From assembly GCA_002342025.1 (NCBI GenBank), contig DDPD01000085.1:1-26271 (forward strand): a stretch of DNA of 26,271 nucleotides. The letters run 5' to 3'. Position numbers and translations under genes: made by a program. The DNA comes from Moraxellaceae bacterium UBA2477 (GTDB lineage: Bacteria; Pseudomonadota; Gammaproteobacteria; Pseudomonadales; Moraxellaceae). Below the pieces are notes generated by a model. The model did not search any database and had not been told where the DNA came from. It saw only the letters and a list, made by a program, of their open reading frames with translations. This document shows positions 6,276 to 13,043 of this stretch, in pieces; positions within the stretch are counted from its first letter, which is position 1; every line of letters starts with the position of its first letter.

Positions 6276-7493
6276 TTAGTGCGCGACCCATTCCACGGAA
6301 CTGATGTCTACGCCGTCTTTGTACATATCCCACAAAGGAGACAGGTCACGCAGACGGTTGACGGCTTGGCTGGCGTGGCCAATCACGAAATCGATGTCGG
6401 CCTCGGTGGTGAAGCGACCGAGGGTAAAACGAATGGAGCTATGTGCCAGCTCATCACTGAGACCTAAGGCGCGCAACACATAGGAAGGCTCAAGTGAGGC
6501 GGAGGTACAGGCAGAGCCTGACGAAACGGCAAGATCTTTCAGCGCCATGATCAGCGACTCGCCTTCAACGAAGTTAAAGCTGACATTGAGGTTGCCGGCG
6601 ATGCGCTGAACGGCATCGCCATTCAGAAACACTTGCTCCAGCCCCTGCAAGCCCATCCAAAGCTTGTCGCGCAATACACGCAAACGTGCCTGCTCTTCAT
6701 GCATTTCCAGTTTCGCGAGGCGGAAGGCCTCACCCATGCCGACCAGCTGGTGCGTGGCCAATGTACCCGAACGCATGCCGCGCTCGTGCCCACCACCGTG
6801 AATCTGTGCTTCTAAACGTACGCGCGGCTTGCGGCGGACGTACAGCGCGCCAACACCTTTCGGGCCGTAGGTTTTGTGGGCACAGTAACTCATCAAATCG
6901 ACTTTCATTTTGTCGAGGTCAATGTCAATTTTGCCGGTCGACTGAGCGGCATCAACATGAAACAGAATGCCGCGCGCACGCGTGATCTCGCCTATCGCTG
7001 CGATGTCGGTGATGGTGCCGATCTCGTTGTTAACGTGCATCAGCGACACCAACAAGGTGTCATCGCGCAACACGGCTTCAACAGCCGCCGGATGAATCAG
7101 GCCGGTGCCTGCTTCCGGGTCAAGATAGGTTACTTCAAAGCCTTCGCGCTCAAGCTGGCGACAAGCATCCAACACGGCCTTGTGCTCGATCTTCGAGGTC
7201 ACAATGTGCTTGCCCTTACTCTTATAAAAACCGGCAACGCCCTTAATGGCGAGGTTGTTGGACTCGGTTGCGCCGGATGTCCAAACAATTTCGCGCGGGT
7301 CGGCATTCACTAACGCAGCCACATGACCACGCGCATCCTCAACCGCTTCTTCGGCTTGCCAGCCATAAAAATGCGAACGCGACGCTGGGTTGCCAAAATT
7401 ACCTTCTACCCGCAGGCAATCCATCATGGCTTCGGCCACACGCGGGTCCACCGGCGTGGTCGCGGAATAGTCGAGATAGATCGGACGCTTCAT
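6276..7493 (-). CDS. iscS: Cysteine desulfurase IscS
   Basis: A PLP enzyme that removes sulfur from L-cysteine as a persulfide and donates it to IscU and to tRNA-thiolation pathways. The 405-residue protein (E. coli 404) starts MKRPIYLDYSATTPVDPRV. It has H104 in KIEHKAVLD, the PLP lysine K207 in CAHKTYGPKG and the persulfide cysteine C329 in SSGSACTSASLEPSYVLRALG. The C-terminus (LSPLWDMYKDGVD) is the part that contacts IscU in the family. AGGGG precedes the ATG. It follows iscR by 21 bases. The upstream cysE gene makes O-acetylserine, the precursor of its cysteine substrate. Confidence 0.98.
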   Translation of the reverse strand: MKRPIYLDYSATTPVDPRVAEAMMDCLRVEGNFGNPASRSHFYGWQAEEAVEDARGHVAALVNADPREIVWTSGATESNNLAIKGVAGFYKSKGKHIVTSKIEHKAVLDACRQLEREGFEVTYLDPEAGTGLIHPAAVEAVLRDDTLLVSLMHVNNEIGTITDIAAIGEITRARGILFHVDAAQSTGKIDIDLDKMKVDLMSYCAHKTYGPKGVGALYVRRKPRVRLEAQIHGGGHERGMRSGTLATHQLVGMGEAFRLAKLEMHEEQARLRVLRDKLWMGLQGLEQVFLNGDAVQRIAGNLNVSFNFVEGESLIMALKDLAVSSGSACTSASLEPSYVLRALGLSDELAHSSIRFTLGRFTTEADIDFVIGHASQAVNRLRDLSPLWDMYKDGVDISSVEWVAH

Positions 7494-7514
7494 GAATTAC
7501 CCCTAACACTCAAT

Positions 7515-8006
7515 TCAGTTAGCTACTGCCAGACTGGCACCAGCTTCAATATCCAGACGACGGCGCGCTTGTGCTTCGCTTTGGCGAATCGACACGGCCT
7601 GCACCTGACGCCGCGTCAGCAACTCTTGCAAGCTGATGTTGGCCAAGAAATGATGGATCTGATCACTGAGATCACTCCATAGTTCATGCGTCAGACAAGT
7701 TACGCCTTGTTGGCAATCGCCTTGACCGCCACAGCGGGTGGCATCCACCGACTCATCCACTGCATCAATGATGTCGGCCACAAAAATTTCGCCGGCCAGA
7801 TGCGCCAGCTGGTAACCGCCACCGGGGCCGCGCACACTACTGACCAAGCCGCTTTTGCGTAACTTGGCAAACAATTGCTCGAGATACGACACCGAAATCG
7901 ATTGGCGATCAGAAATATCGCCCAAGCTGACTGGGCCTTTTTGCGCATGCAGCGCCAAGTCCAACATCGCCGTTACAGCGTAGCGGCCTTTCGTCGTTAA
8001 TCGCAT
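7515..8006 (-). CDS. iscR: Rrf2-family Fe-S sensing repressor IscR
   Basis: IscR carries a 2Fe-2S cluster and, when loaded, represses the isc operon. The 163-residue protein has an N-terminal winged helix (MRLTTKGRYAVTAMLDLA, SVSYLEQLFAKLRKSGLVSSVRGPGGGY). The cluster ligands are C92, C98, C104 and H107 (RCGGQGDCQQGVTCLTH), at the same positions as in E. coli IscR. It is the first gene of the operon. Its promoter region contains three spaced TACTNGGT boxes (8026-8084), which fits autoregulation. Confidence 0.97.
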   Translation of the reverse strand: MRLTTKGRYAVTAMLDLALHAQKGPVSLGDISDRQSISVSYLEQLFAKLRKSGLVSSVRGPGGGYQLAHLAGEIFVADIIDAVDESVDATRCGGQGDCQQGVTCLTHELWSDLSDQIHHFLANISLQELLTRRQVQAVSIRQSEAQARRRLDIEAGASLAVAN

Positions 8007-8025
8007 GCAACATCTCCACTACTTA

Positions 8026-8092
8026 ACCCAGTATTTCACTAGGGTATTAAAACCAAGTAAAACAGTCAAGTAATAGACCCAGTAGAACGGTC
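8026..8092 (-). promoter_or_regulatory. Three-box IscR-type operator of the isc operon
   Basis: The minus strand carries TACTGGGT (8077-8084), TACTTGGT (8052-8059) and TACTGGGT (8026-8033), spaced 25 and 26 bases apart. The two upstream boxes are preceded by GAC-N-GTT-N, so the fuller pattern is GACNGTTNTACTNGGT, resembling type 1 IscR sites. The middle box lies within the -35/-10 spacer. The layout recalls the tandem IscR sites upstream of E. coli iscR. Binding is inferred, not shown. Confidence 0.6.
8041..8069 (-). promoter_or_regulatory. Candidate sigma-70 promoter of iscR
   Basis: TTGACT (8064-8069) and TACCCT (8041-8046) are separated by 17 bases, with transcription expected near 8035, about 30 bases before the iscR ATG. 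The -35 is a 5/6 match; the -10 is poor. It overlaps the IscR-like boxes, as expected for a repressed promoter. Confidence 0.5.
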
Positions 8093-8144
8093 GGGATTGT
8101 AGGGAGATCAGCTTCAGATTGCCAGACGCCGCGATCAGTAATTT

Positions 8145-8179
8145 AGGGGCAAACATGACTCTAGAGTCCGCATGCCCCT
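8145..8179 (-). other. Nested hairpin downstream of cysE
   Basis: An outer stem AGGGGCA (8145-8151) with TGCCCCT (8173-8179) encloses the perfect palindrome GACTCTAGAGTC (8157-8168). It starts 6 bases beyond the cysE stop on the minus strand. No T-run follows, so it is not a classical intrinsic terminator. It may protect the cysE mRNA end or separate cysE from the isc operon. Confidence 0.45.
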
Positions 8180-8184
8180 GCCAC

Positions 8185-8946
8185 TTAATCGGGTTTTACC
8201 GTAGCCAAAGTAGTGGCTAGTAGAGCGTCCGGCTTTTGATCGCAGACATTAATACCGGCCTCTTTCAGTGCTTTGCAGAACATATCCATGCGCGCTTCAT
8301 TGGCCTGCATGTGATCCAAGATATCTCGCATGGCGTCCAACACAGGATCGGGTAAGTCAGGGTTAGCGGCGTAGGCCTGAAAGCCAATTTTTGCCGCATA
8401 GTCTCGGCGCGCCTGCTCTTCCGCATCCACTTCGGTACGAATAATGATGCGACCCGGCGTACCCACAACGGTGGCACCAGCCGGGACAGGTTTCACGACG
8501 ACGGCATTCGAGCCAATACGCGCACCAGCCGAGACGGTAATCGGACCCAGCACCTTGGCACCTGCGCCAACGACCACCCCATTTTCTAGCGTGGGATGGC
8601 GCTTACCCCCATCCCATGAGGTTCCACCCAATGTGACGCCGTGATACAGCGTCACGTCATCGCCAATTTCAGCTGTTTCACCAATCACCACGCCCATGCC
8701 GTGATCGATAAAAAAACGACGGCCAATCTTCGCGCCGGGGTGTATTTCAATTCCGGTCCAAAATCTCGATAGGGTGGAAATGAAACGGGCCAGTCCCTTC
8801 CAATTCGCATGCCATAGCGCGTGCGACCAGCGATGCGCCATCGCAGCGTGTAAGCCGGGGTAGTTTAGAAAAACCTCAAAGCGTGTCCGCGCAGCAGGGT
8901 CACGAGCAAAGACAGAGTCGATATCTTCTCGAATGCGTTCAAACAT
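8185..8946 (-). CDS. cysE: Serine O-acetyltransferase
   Basis: Makes O-acetylserine from serine and acetyl-CoA, the first committed step of cysteine synthesis. The 253-residue protein has a short helical N-terminal domain (MFERIREDIDSVFARDPAAR). A left-handed beta-helix of hexapeptide repeats then spans about 66-165 (IEIHPGAKIG, IDHGMGVVIGETAEIG, LYHGVTLGGTSWDGGKRHPTL, VVVGAGAKVLG). H82 and H102 are candidate active-site histidines. The ATG at 8946 has GGGGA 7 bases upstream; the frame extends to 8994 inside trmJ without homology. It overlaps trmJ by 8 bases and lies just upstream of iscR, as in Pseudomonas, linking cysteine supply to IscS. Confidence 0.96.
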   Translation of the reverse strand: MFERIREDIDSVFARDPAARTRFEVFLNYPGLHAAMAHRWSHALWHANWKGLARFISTLSRFWTGIEIHPGAKIGRRFFIDHGMGVVIGETAEIGDDVTLYHGVTLGGTSWDGGKRHPTLENGVVVGAGAKVLGPITVSAGARIGSNAVVVKPVPAGATVVGTPGRIIIRTEVDAEEQARRDYAAKIGFQAYAANPDLPDPVLDAMRDILDHMQANEARMDMFCKALKEAGINVCDQKPDALLATTLATVKPD

Positions 8947-9817
8947 CGTTTTTCCCCGAAGACTTCGCGGTAAGAGTAACGCCGCCACGGCCAACTTTTT
9001 CGCCGCTCAACGCCAATACGCGCTTAAAGAAACCACGCAACAAATTGTACTCTGGGCGATCCAATCGTGTCCGCCCAAACAGTCGGCGCAGACGCGTCAT
9101 GATCTGACGGGGATTTTCCGGATCGAGAAACCCCACGGCAACCAATGTTCGCTCGCAGTGCTCGTAGAACTGCGTCATGTCTTCGCCTTTGACCAACTCC
9201 TCATCCCAAGGCACCAGCGTAATGGGCATGCCTTGCTGCTCCAGCGGATCGACTGAAAGAGAGCTAAATCTGTCGCGGCTATTTTGCCCACCTTGCACAG
9301 CCGCAAACTCATCACACTTATCTTCAGCCAACAAGCAGGCCATTCGGACTTCGTATGCCAATACTTGCACTGCGGCGGCGACATTCAGCACGCCATAGAC
9401 AGGATTGGTCGGGATAAACACATGGGCATGGCAGAGCATAAGTTCTTCATTGGTGAGGCCACGGTCTTCGCGACCAAAAATGATCGCCACCTTGGCACCC
9501 GTCAGCTCATGTTGCTGCGCCGTAGAGCCAGCGCTTCGAGCATCGAGCTGGGGCAAGCCGATCGTGCGATTACGCGCACTGGTGCCCAATACCAGCTGAC
9601 AGTCTGAAATGGCCTCCTCGAGCGTCGCGACGACCCGCGCATTGGCGAGCACATCTGATGCGCTAGAGGCCAAGGAGCTGGCGTCAGCATGAGGAAATTG
9701 CTTCGGTGCCACTAAAACAAGGTCGTAAAGACCCATCGTTTTCATGGCGCGTGCGGCGGCACCGATGTTAGCCGGCAACGAGGTGTTGACGAGGATGATG
9801 CGAGTCGAGATGTTCAT
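8939..9817 (-). CDS. trmJ: tRNA (cytidine/uridine-2'-O-)-methyltransferase TrmJ
   Basis: A SPOUT-family methyltransferase that 2'-O-methylates position 32 in the anticodon loop of tRNAs. The 292-residue protein starts MNISTRIILVNTSLPANIGAAARAMKTMGL. It has the knot-forming motifs VAIIFGREDRGLTNEEL and HVFIPTNPVYGVLNVAAAVQVLAYE. The C-terminal extension (MTQFYEHCERTLVAVGFLDPENPRQIMTRLRRLFGR) is typical of TrmJ. It overlaps cysE by 8 bases, so the two are coupled. suhB is divergent, with 54 bases between start codons and no clear paired promoter boxes there. Confidence 0.95.
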   Translation of the reverse strand: MNISTRIILVNTSLPANIGAAARAMKTMGLYDLVLVAPKQFPHADASSLASSASDVLANARVVATLEEAISDCQLVLGTSARNRTIGLPQLDARSAGSTAQQHELTGAKVAIIFGREDRGLTNEELMLCHAHVFIPTNPVYGVLNVAAAVQVLAYEVRMACLLAEDKCDEFAAVQGGQNSRDRFSSLSVDPLEQQGMPITLVPWDEELVKGEDMTQFYEHCERTLVAVGFLDPENPRQIMTRLRRLFGRTRLDRPEYNLLRGFFKRVLALSGEKVGRGGVTLTAKSSGKNDV

Positions 9818-9871
9818 AGGGTGCGCATGTTACACTATGCGCTTCAACCGTTCTTTATCAGAGTCTGTTCC

Positions 9872-10687
9872 ATGCAACCCATGCTGACCATGGCGCTGCG
9901 CGCCGCTAACTTGGCCGCCGACATTATCGCTAAGGCCGCCGATCGCCTCGACCTCGTCGATGTCGAAGCCAAAGGCCTTAACGACTACGTAACACAAGTC
10001 GATAAAGCCGCTGAACGCGCCATTATTGAATTTGTCCGCAAGACCTACCCCACCCATGCCATTCAAGCGGAAGAGTCTGGCTTTCAGGCTGGCAAGGGCG
10101 GCGAACAGGAATGGCTTTGGATCATCGACCCGCTCGATGGCACCACCAACTTCATTCATGGCTTCCCGCAATATGCGGTATCCATTGCTATCCAGCAAAA
10201 CGGCGTGACAGAACATGCAGTGGTATTAGACCCGATGCGCCGCGAAGCGTTTAGCGCCAGCCGTGGTAGCGGTGCCGCCATGAATGGTCGTCGTCTCCGC
10301 GTGTCAGAACGTCGTGGTTTAGAGGGCGCGCTCATCGGTACCGGCTTCCCATTCCGTCCTGACCAAATGCATGCGATGGATGGCTATTTGAATATGTTCA
10401 AAGCCGTGGCCGGTCAGACAGCAGGTTTACGTCGTGCTGGTTCAGCTGCGCTAGACCTTGCCTATGTTGCTGCGGGTCGTCTGGATGGTTTCTTTGAGTT
10501 TGGCTTAGCACCGTGGGATATTGCAGCTGGCGAACTGATTATTCGTGAAGCAGGTGGTTTGGTTTCAGATTTTAGCGGTGGTCACGGCTATCTGGAGTCC
10601 GGCAATATTGTGGCAGGCAACGCTAAGGTGTTTAAAGGCTTGCTCACGACGCTAGCACCGCATTTACCCGAAGCTTTGAAGCGCTAA
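9872..10687 (+). CDS. suhB: Inositol-1-monophosphatase family protein SuhB
   Basis: A Mg-dependent inositol monophosphatase. In E. coli SuhB also works with Nus factors in rRNA transcription and folding, so a similar role is possible here. The 271-residue protein (E. coli 267) has the metal site E67/E68 (AEESG), D86-x2-D89 (WIIDPLDGTTNF) and APWDIAAGELIIREAGG. I chose the ATG at 9872 (MQPMLTMALRAANLA) because it aligns with the family start, although the open frame begins at 9821 and the Shine-Dalgarno is weak. The stop overlaps that of the convergent gene by 4 bases, so no separate terminator fits between them. Confidence 0.95.
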   Translation: MQPMLTMALRAANLAADIIAKAADRLDLVDVEAKGLNDYVTQVDKAAERAIIEFVRKTYPTHAIQAEESGFQAGKGGEQEWLWIIDPLDGTTNFIHGFPQYAVSIAIQQNGVTEHAVVLDPMRREAFSASRGSGAAMNGRRLRVSERRGLEGALIGTGFPFRPDQMHAMDGYLNMFKAVAGQTAGLRRAGSAALDLAYVAAGRLDGFFEFGLAPWDIAAGELIIREAGGLVSDFSGGHGYLESGNIVAGNAKVFKGLLTTLAPHLPEALKR

Positions 10688-11349
10688 AGCCCTTTGAACT
10701 GATGTGAAATGCCTATGCGTAAGTTACTAAAGTCATAGGCAGTTTCAATCTGCTTGGGCTGACTCAAGTCAGCCCAACGAGCCTCCAAAAACAGACTGGC
10801 ATCGCTGAACTGTCGACGCAGGCCGAACAGCCCTTCGTAAGCGCTGCCCTTGGTCATTTGCATCATGCCCGCACTGGCATACGCCGAATAGCTATCACTA
10901 AGCTTATAAAGACTATCGACACCAACACCTACGCCAAAGCTACTGGAGCTGGTTAAATTTTGACTTGGACTAGACCATTGATAGCGAACTACCTCAGCTC
11001 GCGGTGAAAAAGAGAAATCCCCGTTACTGGGCAAGTTCCAAGATAGGCCATTGCGCTGCTGACTTAAACTCACTGCGTTGCCGTTATCACAACCATCGGC
11101 TTGGCAAGCCACGCCATCAAATGTTGACTCGCTACTCACCAAGCTCAAGCCAGCATCAAGTGCATTGATACCGCCCTCTATGGCATCAAAGGCGCTCCGT
11201 AAAGATTTCTCGTCTGGACTTACCGGCTTCAATGGGGAAGGCAAGGCTGCAAACAAGTTTTTCAGTGATAACCATGGCTGCAACTCAGCACCATAAGCAC
11301 TGCCTGCAGAAAGTGAAATTGCCAGTACCAGCTTCTTTTTCATAGCCAT
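10684..11349 (-). CDS. Secreted protein of unknown function, possibly outer-membrane beta-barrel
   Basis: I do not recognise a family. The 221-residue protein begins MAMKKKLVLAISLSAGSAYGAE, a clear Sec signal peptide with cleavage likely near residue 20. The mature part has one close cysteine pair (VACQADGCDNG) that could form a disulfide. It then shows serine/glycine-rich alternating stretches (SSSSFGVGVGVDSLYKLSDSYSAYASAGMM, GLFGLRRQFSDASLFLEARWADL) ending LRIGISHQF, compatible with outer-membrane beta-strands. The start is either the ATG at 11349 or the one at 11343; a TTG at 11376 is less likely. Its stop overlaps suhB. It is probably transcribed separately from gst, whose stop lies 96 bases upstream. 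The function is unknown. Confidence 0.75.
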   Translation of the reverse strand: MAMKKKLVLAISLSAGSAYGAELQPWLSLKNLFAALPSPLKPVSPDEKSLRSAFDAIEGGINALDAGLSLVSSESTFDGVACQADGCDNGNAVSLSQQRNGLSWNLPSNGDFSFSPRAEVVRYQWSSPSQNLTSSSSFGVGVGVDSLYKLSDSYSAYASAGMMQMTKGSAYEGLFGLRRQFSDASLFLEARWADLSQPKQIETAYDFSNLRIGISHQFKGL

Positions 11350-11445
11350 CACGTTCACTGAGTGAAGTATGCGCAAAGAATTGCCTAAATTTTCAACAAC
11401 AACAAGTGACTTTTGTGACTGCTTTGTAGTACTTGAGTGGCCAGT

Positions 11446-12120
11446 CTAGCTCATTAATTGGTAGGGACCACCCTGTTCCAAAGCACGCTGATAGGCGGGC
11501 CGATCATGAATTTTCTGTAAAAACGCCGATACTTTAGGCCATTTCTTCTCTAAACCACCGCGTGCCGCAGCGGCCTCTAGCGGAAAACTCATTTGAATGT
11601 CCGCTGCTGAAAAGGTATCGCCAGCAAACCACTCGTTGCGACCTAATTCCGCTTCAAAATAATTCAGTTGCTGCAAAATTTGCGGATCAATAAAGCTTTT
11701 TTGCGCGCCTTCCGAGATCTTACGCACCAAGGGTCTCAGCAGGGCTGGCAGTGCCGGTGACTTAGGCAAAAAGGAAAAGACCAGCTTAAGCAACAAGGGT
11801 GGCATGGCCGAGCCTTCGGCAAAATGCAGCCAATAGGTATAGCGCAAGCGCTCAGGAGTACCTAACGCGGGCTGCAAACGACCTTGCCCATAGCGCTCGA
11901 CGAGATACTCAATAATCGCACCCGACTCCGCCACGGTAATATTGTCATCGGTAATGACAGGCGACTTACCCAAGGGATGAACCGCTCGCAACTCAGGCGG
12001 CGCCAACATCGTCTTGGCATCCCGCTGATAGCGCACCACCTCATAGGGCAAGCCCAACTCCTCTAGCAGCCAGAGAATACGCTGCGAACGCGAATTATTG
12101 AGGTGGTGGACACGAATCAT
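11446..12120 (-). CDS. Glutathione S-transferase family protein
   Basis: A cytosolic GST-fold protein of 224 residues. The N-terminal thioredoxin-like domain (1-80) has a putative catalytic serine in LNNSRSQRILWLLEELGLPYE, the cis-proline K52-S-P-V55 and the glutathione-contacting E65-S66 (AESGAIIEYL). The all-helical C-terminal domain has FAGDTFSAADIQMSFPLEAA. The substrate is unknown. Its ATG overlaps the secF stop as ATGA, so it is translationally coupled to the sec operon. That is an unusual place for a GST, and I see no functional link. No intrinsic terminator is visible after the stop. Confidence 0.9.
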   Translation of the reverse strand: MIRVHHLNNSRSQRILWLLEELGLPYEVVRYQRDAKTMLAPPELRAVHPLGKSPVITDDNITVAESGAIIEYLVERYGQGRLQPALGTPERLRYTYWLHFAEGSAMPPLLLKLVFSFLPKSPALPALLRPLVRKISEGAQKSFIDPQILQQLNYFEAELGRNEWFAGDTFSAADIQMSFPLEAAAARGGLEKKWPKVSAFLQKIHDRPAYQRALEQGGPYQLMS

Positions 12121-13034
12121 GGACGGTCATCCTCTTCTTTGCTGACTTCAACAATAAAGTCTTCTTTCGATAGACCCATGGCTAATGCGTAACTGGTCGC
12201 AATGTAAATCGATGAGTAGGTACCTGCAAACAAGCCAATCAGCATTGCTACCGAGAACCAGTGCAAGGCGGGCCCGCCCACCAGTAGCAGAGCAAAGACC
12301 ACCAGCGCCACCGTTGCAACCGTCATGATGGTACGACGCAAGGTTTCCGTGAGCGAAATATCGACAATTTCCATGGCATCAGCTTTGCGTAACTTGCGGA
12401 AGTTTTCACGAATACGGTCGAATACCACGATGGTGTCGTTAAGTGAGTAGCCAATAAGTGCCAATACCGCCGCCAGCACCGTGAGATCGAATGGCAAACC
12501 GAGGAGCGAGAAAATCCCAACAGTGAACAAGACATCGTGGAACAGCGAAATCACGGCGCCAACAGCGAATTTGAAGCGGAAGCGAACCGCCACGTAAAGC
12601 ATCATCATGATCAAGGACAAACCAACCGCCATGAGCGAGTTAGCGTAGAGCTCGTCACCCACTTGCGAGCCCACGCTATCGACCTGACGAACCACGGCAG
12701 GGTTTTCAGGCGTACTCGCCAAACTGGCAATCTTCTGACCCAGACGAGTGGCATCGCCCGGTTGCGGCGGCATACGCACAATCACTGAGTTTGCATCGCC
12801 CAGATATTGCACGACCGCATCGTCCACATTGGCCGCCGCCAGTGCTCGGCTAATTTCCTGTTGCTGTACCGCTTGCTCAAAATGCAACTCAACGGCCGTG
12901 CCTCCGGTGAAGTCCAAACCTAAATTCAGACCCTTAGTCACCAACGACACAAAACCCACTAACACCACGGCAGCCGAAAAAATGGCCATGCCGCGGCGGA
13001 ACCGCATGAAACGAATAATCCGGGGCTCAGACAT
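12117..13034 (-). CDS. secF: Protein translocase subunit SecF
   Basis: With SecD it forms the proton-motive-force-driven accessory complex that helps pull proteins across the inner membrane through SecYEG. The 305-residue protein has TM1 at about 16-35, a periplasmic domain starting GLDFTGGTAVELHFE, and five TM segments from about 130 onward. These include the family stretch LALIGYSLNDTIVVFDRIRENFRK and a second stretch, ETLRRTIMTVATVALVVFALLLVGG. It starts 9 bases after secD and overlaps gst by 4 bases. Confidence 0.98.
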   Translation of the reverse strand: MSEPRIIRFMRFRRGMAIFSAAVVLVGFVSLVTKGLNLGLDFTGGTAVELHFEQAVQQQEISRALAAANVDDAVVQYLGDANSVIVRMPPQPGDATRLGQKIASLASTPENPAVVRQVDSVGSQVGDELYANSLMAVGLSLIMMMLYVAVRFRFKFAVGAVISLFHDVLFTVGIFSLLGLPFDLTVLAAVLALIGYSLNDTIVVFDRIRENFRKLRKADAMEIVDISLTETLRRTIMTVATVALVVFALLLVGGPALHWFSVAMLIGLFAGTYSSIYIATSYALAMGLSKEDFIVEVSKEEDDRP

Positions 13035-13043
13035 GACGCGTCC

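Noticed and set aside
9818..9871. GCGCAT/ATGCGC inverted repeat and TACACT box between trmJ and suhB
   Set aside because: The stem is only 6 bp and no -35 partner is found, so I do not call an operator or promoter here.
11396..11405. Short CAA repeat (about three units) upstream of the secreted protein
   Set aside because: Too short to be meaningful; it is probably chance in an AT-rich promoter region.
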